DNA of 47,985 nt from contig JAKSIV010000016.1 of the NCBI GenBank assembly GCA_024398635.1, positions 1-47,985 of the forward strand. Reading direction: 5' to 3'. This stretch comes from Bacteroidaceae bacterium (GTDB taxonomy: Bacteria; Bacteroidota; Bacteroidia; Bacteroidales; Bacteroidaceae). Position numbers and translations under genes: made by a program. The notes under the pieces are model-generated. The model was not told the origin of the DNA. It did not search any database and saw only the letters and a program-made list of their open reading frames with translations. Shown piece after piece: positions 7,349-15,219 of the stretch (position 1 is its first letter; each line of letters opens with the position of its first letter).

Positions 7349-9832
7349 ATGACGGATAATAAAGACCTGCAATTCTTCGAAGACACCAACAGAAAAATCC
7401 ATATTAAGGATGTTCTGAGTTTTATCATTCATAATCTCCACTGGCTGATACTTTTCGCGGCCGTCGGAGGCCTTGTTGCAGCTCTTGTCGTCAGAAAGCA
7501 GGAACGCATATACAGCAGCAATGCAACAGTCATTCTTCGGCTCAACAGTTCCAATGGCAGGGACGGTGGTTTGGGCAACAGCGATTTCAGCGGTTTTACC
7601 GGCACGTTGGGCCGCCTGTCCTCTACATCCATCCGCAACGAAATCCTGATTCTCAAGTCGAAGACCACGATGATGGAGGTCGCCCGGAGGCTGAAACTCA
7701 ACGAGTCGTATTTATGTCAAACATCCGTTGTCAAGAGATGCAAGGACTTGTACGACCAGACTCCCGTGAAGGTTGTGATGGAGGAGAATGTCAATGACAG
7801 CTTCAGGATGACCATTACGCCGCAGAAGGATTCGACGGTGTTGATTGCAATAGACGGTTTTGATGCCATTACGGCGGAATTCGGCCAGACAGTCATCAGC
7901 CCCAAGGGGAGGTTCAAGGTGAATGCGACCTGGTACCTTTCGCCGAGCTATGAAGGCGTACCTGTAACTTATGTCAAAACGAGTCTTTCTGATGTGGCGG
8001 ACAAGTATCGCTATGCCTTGCAGGTGACGTATGACGAGTCCACCACTTCAGTAGTGACAATTACTTTGAATGATACCAACCCTCAGAGGGCGGCGGATAT
8101 CATCAATGAGGCTATTACGGTTTATAATGAGGATGTTGTCCGGGACAAGACCATCCTTCTCGATTATACCAATGACTATATCGATGAACGCCTGCAGGCA
8201 CTCAGCAGCGACCTTGGCTCAAGCCAGAATGAGATTGCCAGTTTCAAAAGCAGCAACAGCCTTCTGAATGTGGAGTCTTTCGGACAGCAGTATCTTGAGA
8301 TGACGCTTCAGTCGAACGCTGAAGTGGAAAATCTGAAGAAACAGTATTCTGTGGCTGAGTATCTTCAGAACCAGCTCCGCCAAGACACCAGCGTTCCTGC
8401 AGCGATAAGTGTAGATATTGATGACGGAGCCGTGAACGGTGTCATCTCCCAGTACAACGAGTTGGCATTCAAGCTCAGTAAATATGAAAAGACGGGTTCC
8501 TCCAACAATCCTGCGGTCAAGAATATGCTTTCTCAAATGAAGGCGATGAGGCTCAACCTGATCGAGATTCTTGACGTTTACAAGAATACCTTGAATCAAC
8601 GTATAGAGAGTGCAAAGGAATATGGGCTTCTGGCGGACAATAAGGTCAAGCAGGCCCCCCGTCAGCAGATTTATCTCGATAACGTTGAAAGGCTTCAGAA
8701 TGTCAAGGAAGATTTGTTCAAGGATCTCTTGATGAAGCGGGAGGAGATGATGATTAACCGGCCGGCCATTGAGGGGAGCGCCAAGGTAGTGGATGAAGCA
8801 AGGGTGTTTACCGAGCCTGTCGCCCCTGATGAGACGAAGTGGATTTTGATAGGTATTCTCATCGGTTTGGCTATTCCGGTGCTGATGTTTCTCATTACCC
8901 GGCTTCTGGACACATCCGTCTCTTCCCGTCAGGATATTGAGAATTCGGTAAAGATTCCATTCGTCGGGGAGATACCCTCCAAGCGGAAGAATGACGAAAG
9001 GGAAATCGTCTTCGAAAGCGGGAAAAGAGACAATATTTCCGAATCATTCCGTGCCTTGCGCACAAACGTTGATTATCTGGTGAATAAAGAAGGCAACAGG
9101 ACCTTTCTTGTAACTTCTTTCCTTGAGGGGTCGGGAAAGACATTCATCTCTACAAATCTGGCATACTGCTATGCTATTCTGGGCAGGAAAGTCGCAATTG
9201 TGGATATGGACCTCCGTAAGGGGATGCTGGCAAAGAATATGGGCAAAAAGCACGTCCACGGTGTATCTTCTTTCCTTTCCGGAAAAATCGACAGCCCTGC
9301 GGAAATTGCTTTCGCCGATAAGGAGTTCAAGACTTTGGATATGTTTTTTTCCGGTCCTATCCCGCCTAATCCTGCAGAACTTTTGTCAGGAAGCAGGATG
9401 GATGAGCTTATCTCTTATTTGAAGCAGAACTATGATTATATTTTCCTCGACAGTGTTCCGGCCGGAATGGTTGCCGATGTGGATATAATAAAAAAGTATG
9501 CCGATGCAACTCTGTTCATAGTCAGAGCCGGATTGTTCGACAAGCGTATGCTTCCTGATATGCAGCGTATGTATGACGACAGCAAGTTCCCGGGCTTGAG
9601 CGTTATCCTCAATGACGTCAAATTCCGTAAGAAGGGGTACGGATATGGTGGATACGGACGTTACGGCTATGGTTATGGCTACGGCTACGGCTACGGTTAT
9701 GGTTATGGTCACGGCTATGGATATGGCTATGGTTATGGTTACGGCTCCGATGATGATGCGGAGAAGGAGGATACAAAGAAGCACTGGCATCACCATTTCC
9801 ATAAATCCAAAGATAAATCACAGAAAGCGTAA
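7349..9832 (+). CDS. Polysaccharide co-polymerase and tyrosine autokinase, Wzc-like
   Basis: About 827 residues from the ATG at 7349; an upstream in-frame GTG at 7322 is an alternative start. The N-terminal Wzz domain has one membrane helix near residues 25-48 and a second near 498-520, with a long periplasmic coiled-coil-rich part between. The cytoplasmic BY-kinase domain carries Walker A SFLEGSGKT (K597), Walker A' VAIVDMDLRK and Walker B YIFLDSVP. The C-terminus is an exceptional run of Gly-Tyr dipeptides followed by a His/Lys-rich tail, the expected autophosphorylation cluster. It should control chain length and export together with the upstream Wza-like protein, and the CpsB-type phosphatase at 14.4 kb is the likely antagonist. 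The stop and the next start overlap as TAATG. Confidence 0.9.
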   Translation: MTDNKDLQFFEDTNRKIHIKDVLSFIIHNLHWLILFAAVGGLVAALVVRKQERIYSSNATVILRLNSSNGRDGGLGNSDFSGFTGTLGRLSSTSIRNEILILKSKTTMMEVARRLKLNESYLCQTSVVKRCKDLYDQTPVKVVMEENVNDSFRMTITPQKDSTVLIAIDGFDAITAEFGQTVISPKGRFKVNATWYLSPSYEGVPVTYVKTSLSDVADKYRYALQVTYDESTTSVVTITLNDTNPQRAADIINEAITVYNEDVVRDKTILLDYTNDYIDERLQALSSDLGSSQNEIASFKSSNSLLNVESFGQQYLEMTLQSNAEVENLKKQYSVAEYLQNQLRQDTSVPAAISVDIDDGAVNGVISQYNELAFKLSKYEKTGSSNNPAVKNMLSQMKAMRLNLIEILDVYKNTLNQRIESAKEYGLLADNKVKQAPRQQIYLDNVERLQNVKEDLFKDLLMKREEMMINRPAIEGSAKVVDEARVFTEPVAPDETKWILIGILIGLAIPVLMFLITRLLDTSVSSRQDIENSVKIPFVGEIPSKRKNDEREIVFESGKRDNISESFRALRTNVDYLVNKEGNRTFLVTSFLEGSGKTFISTNLAYCYAILGRKVAIVDMDLRKGMLAKNMGKKHVHGVSSFLSGKIDSPAEIAFADKEFKTLDMFFSGPIPPNPAELLSGSRMDELISYLKQNYDYIFLDSVPAGMVADVDIIKKYADATLFIVRAGLFDKRMLPDMQRMYDDSKFPGLSVILNDVKFRKKGYGYGGYGRYGYGYGYGYGYGYGYGHGYGYGYGYGYGSDDDAEKEDTKKHWHHHFHKSKDKSQKA
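9635..9746 (+). repeat. Gly-Tyr coding repeat in the kinase tail
   Basis: A degenerate six-base repeat (GGNTAY, mostly ggctat/ggttac/ggatat) encodes almost uninterrupted GYGYG. Varied synonymous codons suggest selection on the protein rather than recent slippage, though in-frame gain or loss of units is easy to imagine. Confidence 0.8.
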
Positions 9833-10797
9833 TGGCTGATTTTGCATTGATAGGAGCTGCCGGTTATATTGCTCCCAGACACCTTAAAGCCATTAAGGAT
9901 ACCGGAAACAACCTTGTGGCGGCTTACGACAAGTTCGACAGCGTGGGGAGACTCGACAGTTTCTTCCCGGATTGTTCCTTCTTCACGGAGAATGAACTGT
10001 TCGACCGATTCTGCTCGCGCCAGATGCATTCGGACCACCCTTTGAACTGGCTCAGCATCTGCACCCCCAACTATACGCACGATGCCTTCATCCGTTACGG
10101 GCTGCGTCTGGGATGTGACGTCATCTGCGAAAAACCCGTGGTGCTCAATCCTTACAATATAGATGCCCTCGAGGCCGTGGAGCGGGAAACCGGTCACAAG
10201 GCTTACAATATTCTCCAGCTCCGGCTTCACGACTCCATCGTAGCCTTGAAGAAAAAGATTGACGATGGACCGGCCGACAGGATATATGACGTGGATCTGA
10301 CCTACATCACATCCCGTGGCAAGTGGTACTATACATCCTGGAAGGGTGACGAACACAAGTCCGGAGGAGTGGCGACCAATATCGGCGTACATTTCTACGA
10401 TATGCTCCAGTGGGTTTTCGGCCCGGTGCAGAAAAATATAGTACACGTCAAGAGCTTCGACCGGGTGGCCGGTTATCTTGAGCTGAAGAAGGCGCGCGTG
10501 CGCTATTTCCTCAGCATCAATGCCGACTGCCTTCCCGAGAATGCCGTCCAGGGCGAGAAGAGGACATACAGGACGCTCAACATAGACGGAGATGAGTTCG
10601 AGTTCAGCCAGGGGTTCACGGAACTGCACACCCTGAGCTATCAGAAGATACTTTCAGGCGAGGGATTCCGCATAAGCGAGGCCCGCCCCTGCATCGAGAT
10701 AGTCAGCCAGATTCGCAATGCCACGCCTGTCGGTCTGGTAGGTGATTACCATCCGCTTGCGAAGCTGTCCCTGTCAAAACATCCGTTTGGATGGTAA
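9832..10797 (+). CDS. Gfo/Idh/MocA oxidoreductase, WlbA/WbpB-like sugar 3-dehydrogenase
   Basis: 321 residues. The Rossmann start FALIGAAGYIAPRHLKAI and the EKP motif at residues 100-102 (GCDVICEKPVV), followed by YNILQLRLHDSI, match WlbA/WbpB. Those enzymes oxidise C3 of UDP-GlcNAc-uronate on the way to UDP-2,3-diacetamido-mannuronate. The start overlaps the Wzc stop (TAATG), so it is in the same transcript as the export genes. The GARPQ-type epimerase at the window start would act later in the same pathway. The aminotransferase and acetyltransferase steps are not in this window. It is cytoplasmic and NAD(H)-dependent by family. Confidence 0.85.
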   Translation: MADFALIGAAGYIAPRHLKAIKDTGNNLVAAYDKFDSVGRLDSFFPDCSFFTENELFDRFCSRQMHSDHPLNWLSICTPNYTHDAFIRYGLRLGCDVICEKPVVLNPYNIDALEAVERETGHKAYNILQLRLHDSIVALKKKIDDGPADRIYDVDLTYITSRGKWYYTSWKGDEHKSGGVATNIGVHFYDMLQWVFGPVQKNIVHVKSFDRVAGYLELKKARVRYFLSINADCLPENAVQGEKRTYRTLNIDGDEFEFSQGFTELHTLSYQKILSGEGFRISEARPCIEIVSQIRNATPVGLVGDYHPLAKLSLSKHPFGW

Positions 10798-10838
10798 TTT
10801 GGTAATAAAGTTGCGATGCAGAATCTGAGCAACATTTT

Positions 10839-10870
10839 TTTTGCGGAGTGAGAAAAATGTTGTAATTTTG
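10839..10870 (+). promoter_or_regulatory. Promoter of the small-peptide/lipoprotein unit
   Basis: TTTTG at 10839-10843 and TAATTTTG at 10863-10870 are separated by 19 bases, the classic Bacteroidales -33/-7 arrangement. It starts a new transcript 25 bases before the small peptide gene. Confidence 0.7.
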
Positions 10871-10894
10871 CATTCAATTATAGAATAAGACGGA

Positions 10895-11065
10895 ATGAAA
10901 GATATGGATAACAAAAAAGCTGACAGGATTCCGGTTCGCGAGAAGTATGAGCCGGTAAAAGTGGAGGTGATGGAAGTTGCTTCTCAAGGTGTGCTCTGTG
11001 CCAGCGCAGGTGCTACCATCAATGGGATGAACGTAAGAAAAGACGTCGGCGAATCATTTAATTAA
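10895..11065 (+). CDS. 56-residue peptide with a VLCAS motif
   Basis: The peptide has a charged N-terminus (MKDMDNKKADR), a YEPVKVEVMEV stretch and QGVLCASAGATINGMNV, then a polar tail. Small Bacteroidales proteins of this shape, with alternating hydrophobic residues before a V-L-C-x-S motif, are often found ahead of surface lipoproteins and are uncharacterised. It has no classical signal peptide. Its promoter is good and the stop lies 12 bases before the following lipoprotein gene, so the two are co-transcribed. It could be a precursor peptide, since a PqqD-like protein is encoded 3 kb downstream, but this is conjecture. A truncated paralogue begins at 13049. Confidence 0.65.
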   Translation: MKDMDNKKADRIPVREKYEPVKVEVMEVASQGVLCASAGATINGMNVRKDVGESFN

Positions 11066-11077
11066 TTGTCAGGAGTT

Positions 11078-12847
11078 ATGAAAAAGGTATTGATTTTTGC
11101 AGCCTTTGCGGCATTGTTTGCTTTAACGGCATGTCAGGAAAAAGAACCACTTGATTTGGAACAAGGCTCTGGCAATGAAATGAGAGAATATCCTGTATTC
11201 ACCGCTTCAATTGATTTCGGAGATACAAAGGCGTGGACTCAGGACGGAGCGGCTATCACGTGGTCTTACAACGAGGAGATAAAAATTAAAGATAAAAATA
11301 AAAAAACAGCCACATATATAGCTGAGAAGAGTGGCAACAGCGGCAAATTTGCTACCCTCAAGGTTAAGGAGGGTACTCCTCCTCCGGATGGTTTTGGCGA
11401 ACCTCCCTTTACGGCTACGATAAACAGTAAGCCATCCTATATTCAGGACTATAATTATTTTGCAGAAAATGACAAGCTGTATTTGAAAGCTGAGTCAAGC
11501 ACAGTCGTTGGTGATGGGCCTGCCGACTATTCCCTCGTTTTCCAGGCCCAGAATGCTCTTCTTGCCATAAAGTTCAAGTTTGATGAAAGATTCGAAGCTA
11601 TTTCGGTCAAGGGAAGTGATGCTAACGGAAAAGTAATGACATATACGCTCCTTGTGGATGATAAAGAGGCGTTTGATAGTCAGGGATGGAAAATGGAAGA
11701 CGAGCATACTTATCTTGTCGCTGTTGAAGCAGGAAAATATGATGAGATTAAGATTATGAAAAGCGCTACGAATGTGTGCGTGGTAAAGGCGAATCCTCCG
11801 ATTGAAGTTGTTGCCAACGATTACGTACCCATTACTTTGGCAGATGATAAAATCCAATTCAATGAAGTGGACGTTCTGCCAGGATTTTTCACTGTCGATC
11901 AAGGTCAGGATAGCATAGAGGGAACGGATGACGATATCGTAGTCAGTTTCAGCAAAGGAAATCTCAAATATTTAGTACAATCTCAAGAGTGGAAATTATA
12001 TGATGAGCAGTACGAGTTCTGTAATACGAATGTGTATTCGGGCAATCACTCCGATATAATTTCTCTGTTTTCCTGGGGGTATGATCCCAACAAATCAATA
12101 GTTCCTGATAATAGTCTTCAGTCAGAGATTAATGTTACCCTGAGTGATGGTCAACACGTATTATCGCAGTCTCAGGATTGGGGAGATGCGATATCAGATG
12201 AAAATACAACTTGGCGTACACTCACATCAAGAGAGTGGCAGTATTTGATATGTAAGTCATATCCTCCAAATGCTTATTTTGGACTTCAAAGAAAGAGCTC
12301 TTCCCCTGCCCGAGGGGGAATTGACATAGATCGTAGCGGCAATCCTGAACAATCCGGGATGGGGCTGAAATTTGATCTTGTTACTGTCTGTGGCGTGGCG
12401 GGCTGTCTGGCTATTGTTCCGGATAACTGGGACGTTAAGAAAAGGCCCATTCAGTCTGAATACAGTAGTACAAGTTCTCCTATGACCTGGGAACAGGCTC
12501 AGTGTGCGGGCCTTGTCTGCCTTCCGCCTGCAGGATATAGAGATGGCAAACAGATAACCCTTACTGATGGTCAAAGTGAACTTTTAGGGTATTATTGGTC
12601 TTCTTCTAATTTTTTTGAGTGTGTTTATCCGCATATGGATTACTATGGTACAACTCAGGGTGTCAGTATCGATTATAGTACTTCAACATACGGGTATCTG
12701 TATTTCACCACCGGGGTAGTCTACGCCTATACTCCGACGGAGTTTGACCTGCTGACACGATTTTATCCCGATGGGGAAACGGATAACTTTAATAATGGCA
12801 AGTCTGTGCGTCTCGTGACTAATCTGAAAATGCAAGAGGCCTTTTAG
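11078..12847 (+). CDS. Lipoprotein with FISUMP-like C-terminal domain
   Basis: About 589 residues from the ATG at 11078; the TTG at 11066 only adds four residues. The signal peptide ends at the lipobox ALTAC. The N-terminal half resembles fimbrillin-type surface lipoproteins (FTASIDFGDTKAWTQDGAAI, WSYNEEIKI). The C-terminal half shows the features of the Fibrobacter succinogenes major paralogous domain: VSFSKGNLKY, TWRTLTSREWQYLI, AGLVCLPPAGYRDG, YYWSSS and a terminal GKSVRLVTN. The protein should be surface exposed, and its function is unknown. It is AT-richer than the capsule genes around it. A decayed gene with the same C-terminal signature lies at 43750. Confidence 0.75.
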   Translation: MKKVLIFAAFAALFALTACQEKEPLDLEQGSGNEMREYPVFTASIDFGDTKAWTQDGAAITWSYNEEIKIKDKNKKTATYIAEKSGNSGKFATLKVKEGTPPPDGFGEPPFTATINSKPSYIQDYNYFAENDKLYLKAESSTVVGDGPADYSLVFQAQNALLAIKFKFDERFEAISVKGSDANGKVMTYTLLVDDKEAFDSQGWKMEDEHTYLVAVEAGKYDEIKIMKSATNVCVVKANPPIEVVANDYVPITLADDKIQFNEVDVLPGFFTVDQGQDSIEGTDDDIVVSFSKGNLKYLVQSQEWKLYDEQYEFCNTNVYSGNHSDIISLFSWGYDPNKSIVPDNSLQSEINVTLSDGQHVLSQSQDWGDAISDENTTWRTLTSREWQYLICKSYPPNAYFGLQRKSSSPARGGIDIDRSGNPEQSGMGLKFDLVTVCGVAGCLAIVPDNWDVKKRPIQSEYSSTSSPMTWEQAQCAGLVCLPPAGYRDGKQITLTDGQSELLGYYWSSSNFFECVYPHMDYYGTTQGVSIDYSTSTYGYLYFTTGVVYAYTPTEFDLLTRFYPDGETDNFNNGKSVRLVTNLKMQEAF

Positions 12848-13048
12848 GCCAGCTGTTATGGATAATCGAAGAGGTTGACTGAAGAGTCCCTTTGAGACCT
12901 CTCTAAAATCATCGGGGAGATGTTCAATTTATTTGGATATTTCCTCGATTTTTCCGTAACTTAACCTTTGTAAATCAATGGGTTGTGCTGCCAATTCAAG
13001 GTGCTACACAGTGTGTGGATGTCCTCAAGTAGAGGTCAAAGCTTTAGC
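12848..13048. other. Intergenic stretch with promoter-like and hairpin elements
   Basis: An imperfect inverted repeat (ATCGGGGA near 12912 against TCCTCGAT near 12948, followed by five Ts) could terminate the lipoprotein transcript. TTAACCTTTG near 12963 is one base from a -7 box and precedes the truncated peptide gene. Nothing else is seen. Confidence 0.35.
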
Positions 13049-13126
13049 ATGAAAAATATGGTGGACAACAAAAAAGACAGGACATTGGATTCAGAGCGGC
13101 AGCCTGTGCCGTATGACCCTTGTCAG
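13049..13126 (+). pseudogene. Truncated paralogue of the 56-residue peptide
   Basis: The frame starting at 13049 begins MKNMVDNKKDRTLDSERQPVPYDP, closely matching the MKDMDNKKADR start and spacing of the peptide at 10895. After about 24 residues it loses all resemblance, lacks the VLCAS core and runs antisense into the nucleotidyltransferase gene (frame open to 13198). It looks like the 5' end of a duplicated peptide gene cut off where the convergent gene now ends. Confidence 0.45.
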
Positions 13127-14074
13127 TTTTGCAACCATCTCCCTGAAGGCTTCCTGCGGTCTTCTGGGCAAGTAGCGGTATTTGGCCAGAATTCGTGAGA
13201 GCTTTGTACCTTCCTGACGAACGTAGAGTTTGATGAACCTGTCGTTTCCGGTGCTGCCGGAGAAGGTGGTTGAGAAAAGAGCGTCCATCGCTCCAAGGAC
13301 GGTCCTTGAGAACTTGGTGAGGCCGGTCCGGTCAAGGGCAGGCCTCCATTCCTTCTGAACTTCCGGGTGGGCCTTGAGAAGGAGCGCGATGTCCGCAAGC
13401 ATCTTGAGCGGGACCTTTTCGCCCATATAGAGGTGAAGCGCGATATGGTTCATTGCGTGGACGGCCATCACAACCGGTGGGAGCTCCCAGCAGCCGTCCG
13501 GTCGGAGGACTGCGTCATCCAGGGACTCGGCGACCAGACATTCGGTGAGGTAGTCGTTGCGGTTGTAGCTCGGGTGCGGGATGGGGTCGTGCAGTTCCAC
13601 CTCCTCGCCTTCGTAGATGAAAACGGAGTGTTTGGAGTTGGAGTAATTCACCTCTATACCTCTCGATTCTATAAGGCTGTTCCCTTTTTCGTACCCCTCA
13701 GGTAGCATTATGTCTATGTCTCCGCATTCACGCATCTCGGGATGGGGATAGTGGCCGGCGAGGGTTTCTCCCTTCAGAAGAAGCATCCTTTCGCCTATGG
13801 ATGAGAAGAGGTCCCGGAGATGTTCCTTCACTTTTCTTCTGCCCTCGAAACTGCTTTTCACCTCCTCGGCGGAGACATCCCACCGGAGCATTACCTCGAA
13901 ATCCGGCTGGAGCTCGGTCGGGAGACGCTTTACGGCCTCGTAGCAGATGGCCACTACGCCTTGTTCGTGGGCACATTCCAGAACTTTCTTCCAGTCCGGC
14001 TGTGACGTCAGGGAGAGTTCTGCACCGAACAGTTCCGATGCGGTAAGTGATGTTACGATGTCGAAGATGCTCAT
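13091..14074 (-). CDS. Nucleotidyltransferase family protein (NTP_transf_5-like)
   Basis: About 327 residues starting at MSIFDIVTSL. The longer frame reaches back over the divergent promoter and is unlikely. The core is MLLLKGETLAGHYPHPEMRECGDIDIMLPEG, where the DIDIML pair of acidic residues fits the polymerase-beta-type nucleotidyltransferase fold, followed by KHSVFIYEGEEVELHDPI. The family is common in capsule/exopolysaccharide loci next to PqqD-like proteins, and its substrate is unknown. Here it is divergent from a PqqD-like gene across a 43-base gap. Its 3' end overlaps the truncated peptide gene. It is cytoplasmic. Confidence 0.75.
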   Translation of the reverse strand: MSIFDIVTSLTASELFGAELSLTSQPDWKKVLECAHEQGVVAICYEAVKRLPTELQPDFEVMLRWDVSAEEVKSSFEGRRKVKEHLRDLFSSIGERMLLLKGETLAGHYPHPEMRECGDIDIMLPEGYEKGNSLIESRGIEVNYSNSKHSVFIYEGEEVELHDPIPHPSYNRNDYLTECLVAESLDDAVLRPDGCWELPPVVMAVHAMNHIALHLYMGEKVPLKMLADIALLLKAHPEVQKEWRPALDRTGLTKFSRTVLGAMDALFSTTFSGSTGNDRFIKLYVRQEGTKLSRILAKYRYLPRRPQEAFREMVAKLTRVIRHRLPL

Positions 14075-14092
14075 ATTATAAGCAAAATTAAC

Positions 14093-14100
14093 TATTTTTG
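14093..14100 (+). promoter_or_regulatory. -7 box of the pqqD-like/cpsB-like unit
   Basis: TATTTTTG lies 17 bases before the ATG at 14118, inside the short divergent gap shared with the nucleotidyltransferase gene. Confidence 0.55.
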
Positions 14101-14117
14101 CGAAAATAACCGAGAAT

Positions 14118-14384
14118 ATGAAACTTTCAGAAGAATTATGCATCCGCGAAGTCGGGGGGAGGAATATCGTTTACGGATTCAGGAGCTCCGACGGCCAGCA
14201 GCATGTTATCTGCCTGAACAACTCCACAGTATGGCTTCTGGAGCAGCTGTCAGGGAAGGAGTTTACTCTGGAAGAGGCCGTTTCACTGGTGTGTTCCCGT
14301 TACAACGTTGATATGGATACTGCCCGTCAGGATATTTCGTCTGTTCTCGATATCTTTTGTGCAAACGGTCTGTTGCAGAAATAA
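14118..14384 (+). CDS. PqqD-like protein (RiPP recognition element fold)
   Basis: 88 residues with the PqqD layout: IVYGFRSSDGQQHVICLNNSTVWLLEQLSGKEFTLEEAV in pieces, then a helical SLVCSRYNVD...ARQDISSVLDIFCANGLL. PqqD-fold proteins bind leader peptides for modifying enzymes, but stand-alone versions in polysaccharide loci have no proven role. It is followed after 25 bases by the CpsB-like phosphatase and is divergent from a nucleotidyltransferase, a combination typical of exopolysaccharide clusters. A short peptide at 10895 is a possible but untested partner. Confidence 0.75.
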   Translation: MKLSEELCIREVGGRNIVYGFRSSDGQQHVICLNNSTVWLLEQLSGKEFTLEEAVSLVCSRYNVDMDTARQDISSVLDIFCANGLLQK

Positions 14385-14409
14385 GAGACAGCTTTTTCTT
14401 ATAACGCTT

Positions 14410-15141
14410 ATGCAGCTCAATCCTCTTGACATACACAATCACCTGCTTCCGGGGGTCGATGACGGCTTCGCCACGGCGGAGGAGTCACTGGAGGCAATAC
14501 GTGGCCTTTTGGCGGCAGGTGTGGAGGAACTCGTTTTCACACCTCACATCAATCCGGAGGTGTATCCCGGAAATGATGAGGGCCGGATGCGTCAGGCCTA
14601 TGGGGAGTTTCGGCCTCTTTTGCCTGACGGCTTGAAAACCTCCCTTGCGGCGGAGTATATGATTTGTACGGACTTCGAGAGGGATATCGCGGGACGCGCG
14701 GGTGAACTGCTCTGCTACGAGGACAAGTCCATCCTGGTGGAAATGTCCTATCTTTTCAGAAGCCCCAATTTGGACAAGGTTCTGTTCGAACTGCAGATGG
14801 CGGGCTTCAAGCCTATTCTTGCGCATCCCGAGAGGTATCTCTATATGGCGGACTGCCTTGAAGACTTCGACCGCCTCCACGAGAACGGCTGCCGCTTCCA
14901 ACTGAATTATATCTCTTATACCGGTGTTTACGGAAGGGACTCCGTGAAGATTATAAGATACCTTGCTCGCCGGGGCTACTGTGATTTCGTCGCCACCGAC
15001 CTGCATTCCATCCACCAGCTGGAGCGTATAATCTCGAGTGATATTGCGTTTCTGCTGAAGAATCTGAGTTTTTCAATTTTCTGTACTAAAAAGTCTGCTT
15101 CTCGACCTTGGGCTTGGAGGGACGGCCGCGGCGACGCGTGA
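14410..15141 (+). CDS. CpsB/YwqE-type PHP tyrosine-protein phosphatase, chimeric 3' end
   Basis: 243 residues from the ATG at 14410; the longer frame starts inside the PqqD-like gene. The metal-binding start DIHNHLLPGVDDG, then FTPHINPEVYP, ILAHPERY and CDFVATDLHS define the PHP-type bacterial tyrosine phosphatases (CpsB, YwqE) that dephosphorylate BY-kinases, here presumably the Wzc-like kinase at 7.3 kb. After about residue 225 the sequence becomes SIFCTKKSASRPWAW..., which does not look like the family. The DNA underneath encodes, on the other strand, the C-terminal tail of an unrelated protein. The native 3' end was probably replaced at a junction near 15080. The catalytic residues all lie before it, so activity may survive. 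Confidence 0.82.
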   Translation: MQLNPLDIHNHLLPGVDDGFATAEESLEAIRGLLAAGVEELVFTPHINPEVYPGNDEGRMRQAYGEFRPLLPDGLKTSLAAEYMICTDFERDIAGRAGELLCYEDKSILVEMSYLFRSPNLDKVLFELQMAGFKPILAHPERYLYMADCLEDFDRLHENGCRFQLNYISYTGVYGRDSVKIIRYLARRGYCDFVATDLHSIHQLERIISSDIAFLLKNLSFSIFCTKKSASRPWAWRDGRGDA

Positions 15142-15157
15142 TCTGCTTAGCCTTGGG
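15086..15157 (-). pseudogene. C-terminal remnant with an AT-hook-like motif
   Basis: Read on the minus strand from the edge of the REP element, the sequence gives RPKAKQITRRRGRPSKPKV then EKQTF and a TAG stop. RRRGRPSKP is an AT-hook-type DNA-binding motif common at the C-termini of Bacteroidetes proteins. The upstream part of the gene is missing, since the REP element begins exactly there. The fragment overlaps the end of the CpsB-like gene on the other strand. Confidence 0.5.
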
Positions 15158-15219
15158 ACGCAAAGGGGTCGTTTCGTTTTGCGTCATTTGACGCAAAGTT
15201 AAACGACCCCTTTGCGTCA
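15157..15219. repeat. REP pair R1 (two 31-nt units, inverted)
   Basis: Unit 15157-15186 (lacking the first T) and unit 15189-15219 are separated by TT. Each has arms related to TGACGCAAA and TTTGCGTCA around a 13-base core containing GGGGTCGTTT or its complement. The two cores point in opposite directions, giving an 18-base perfect outer inverted repeat. The right edge supplies the TGA stop of the RAYT gene. Confidence 0.9.

Noticed and set aside
9386..9802. Open frame of 138 residues on the minus strand
   Set aside because: It is the antisense of the Gly-Tyr repeat and reads as Ile/Thr/Val repeats without family features.
14308..14409. Earlier start for the CpsB-like phosphatase
   Set aside because: The extra 34 residues lie inside the PqqD-like gene in another frame and are not phosphatase-like.
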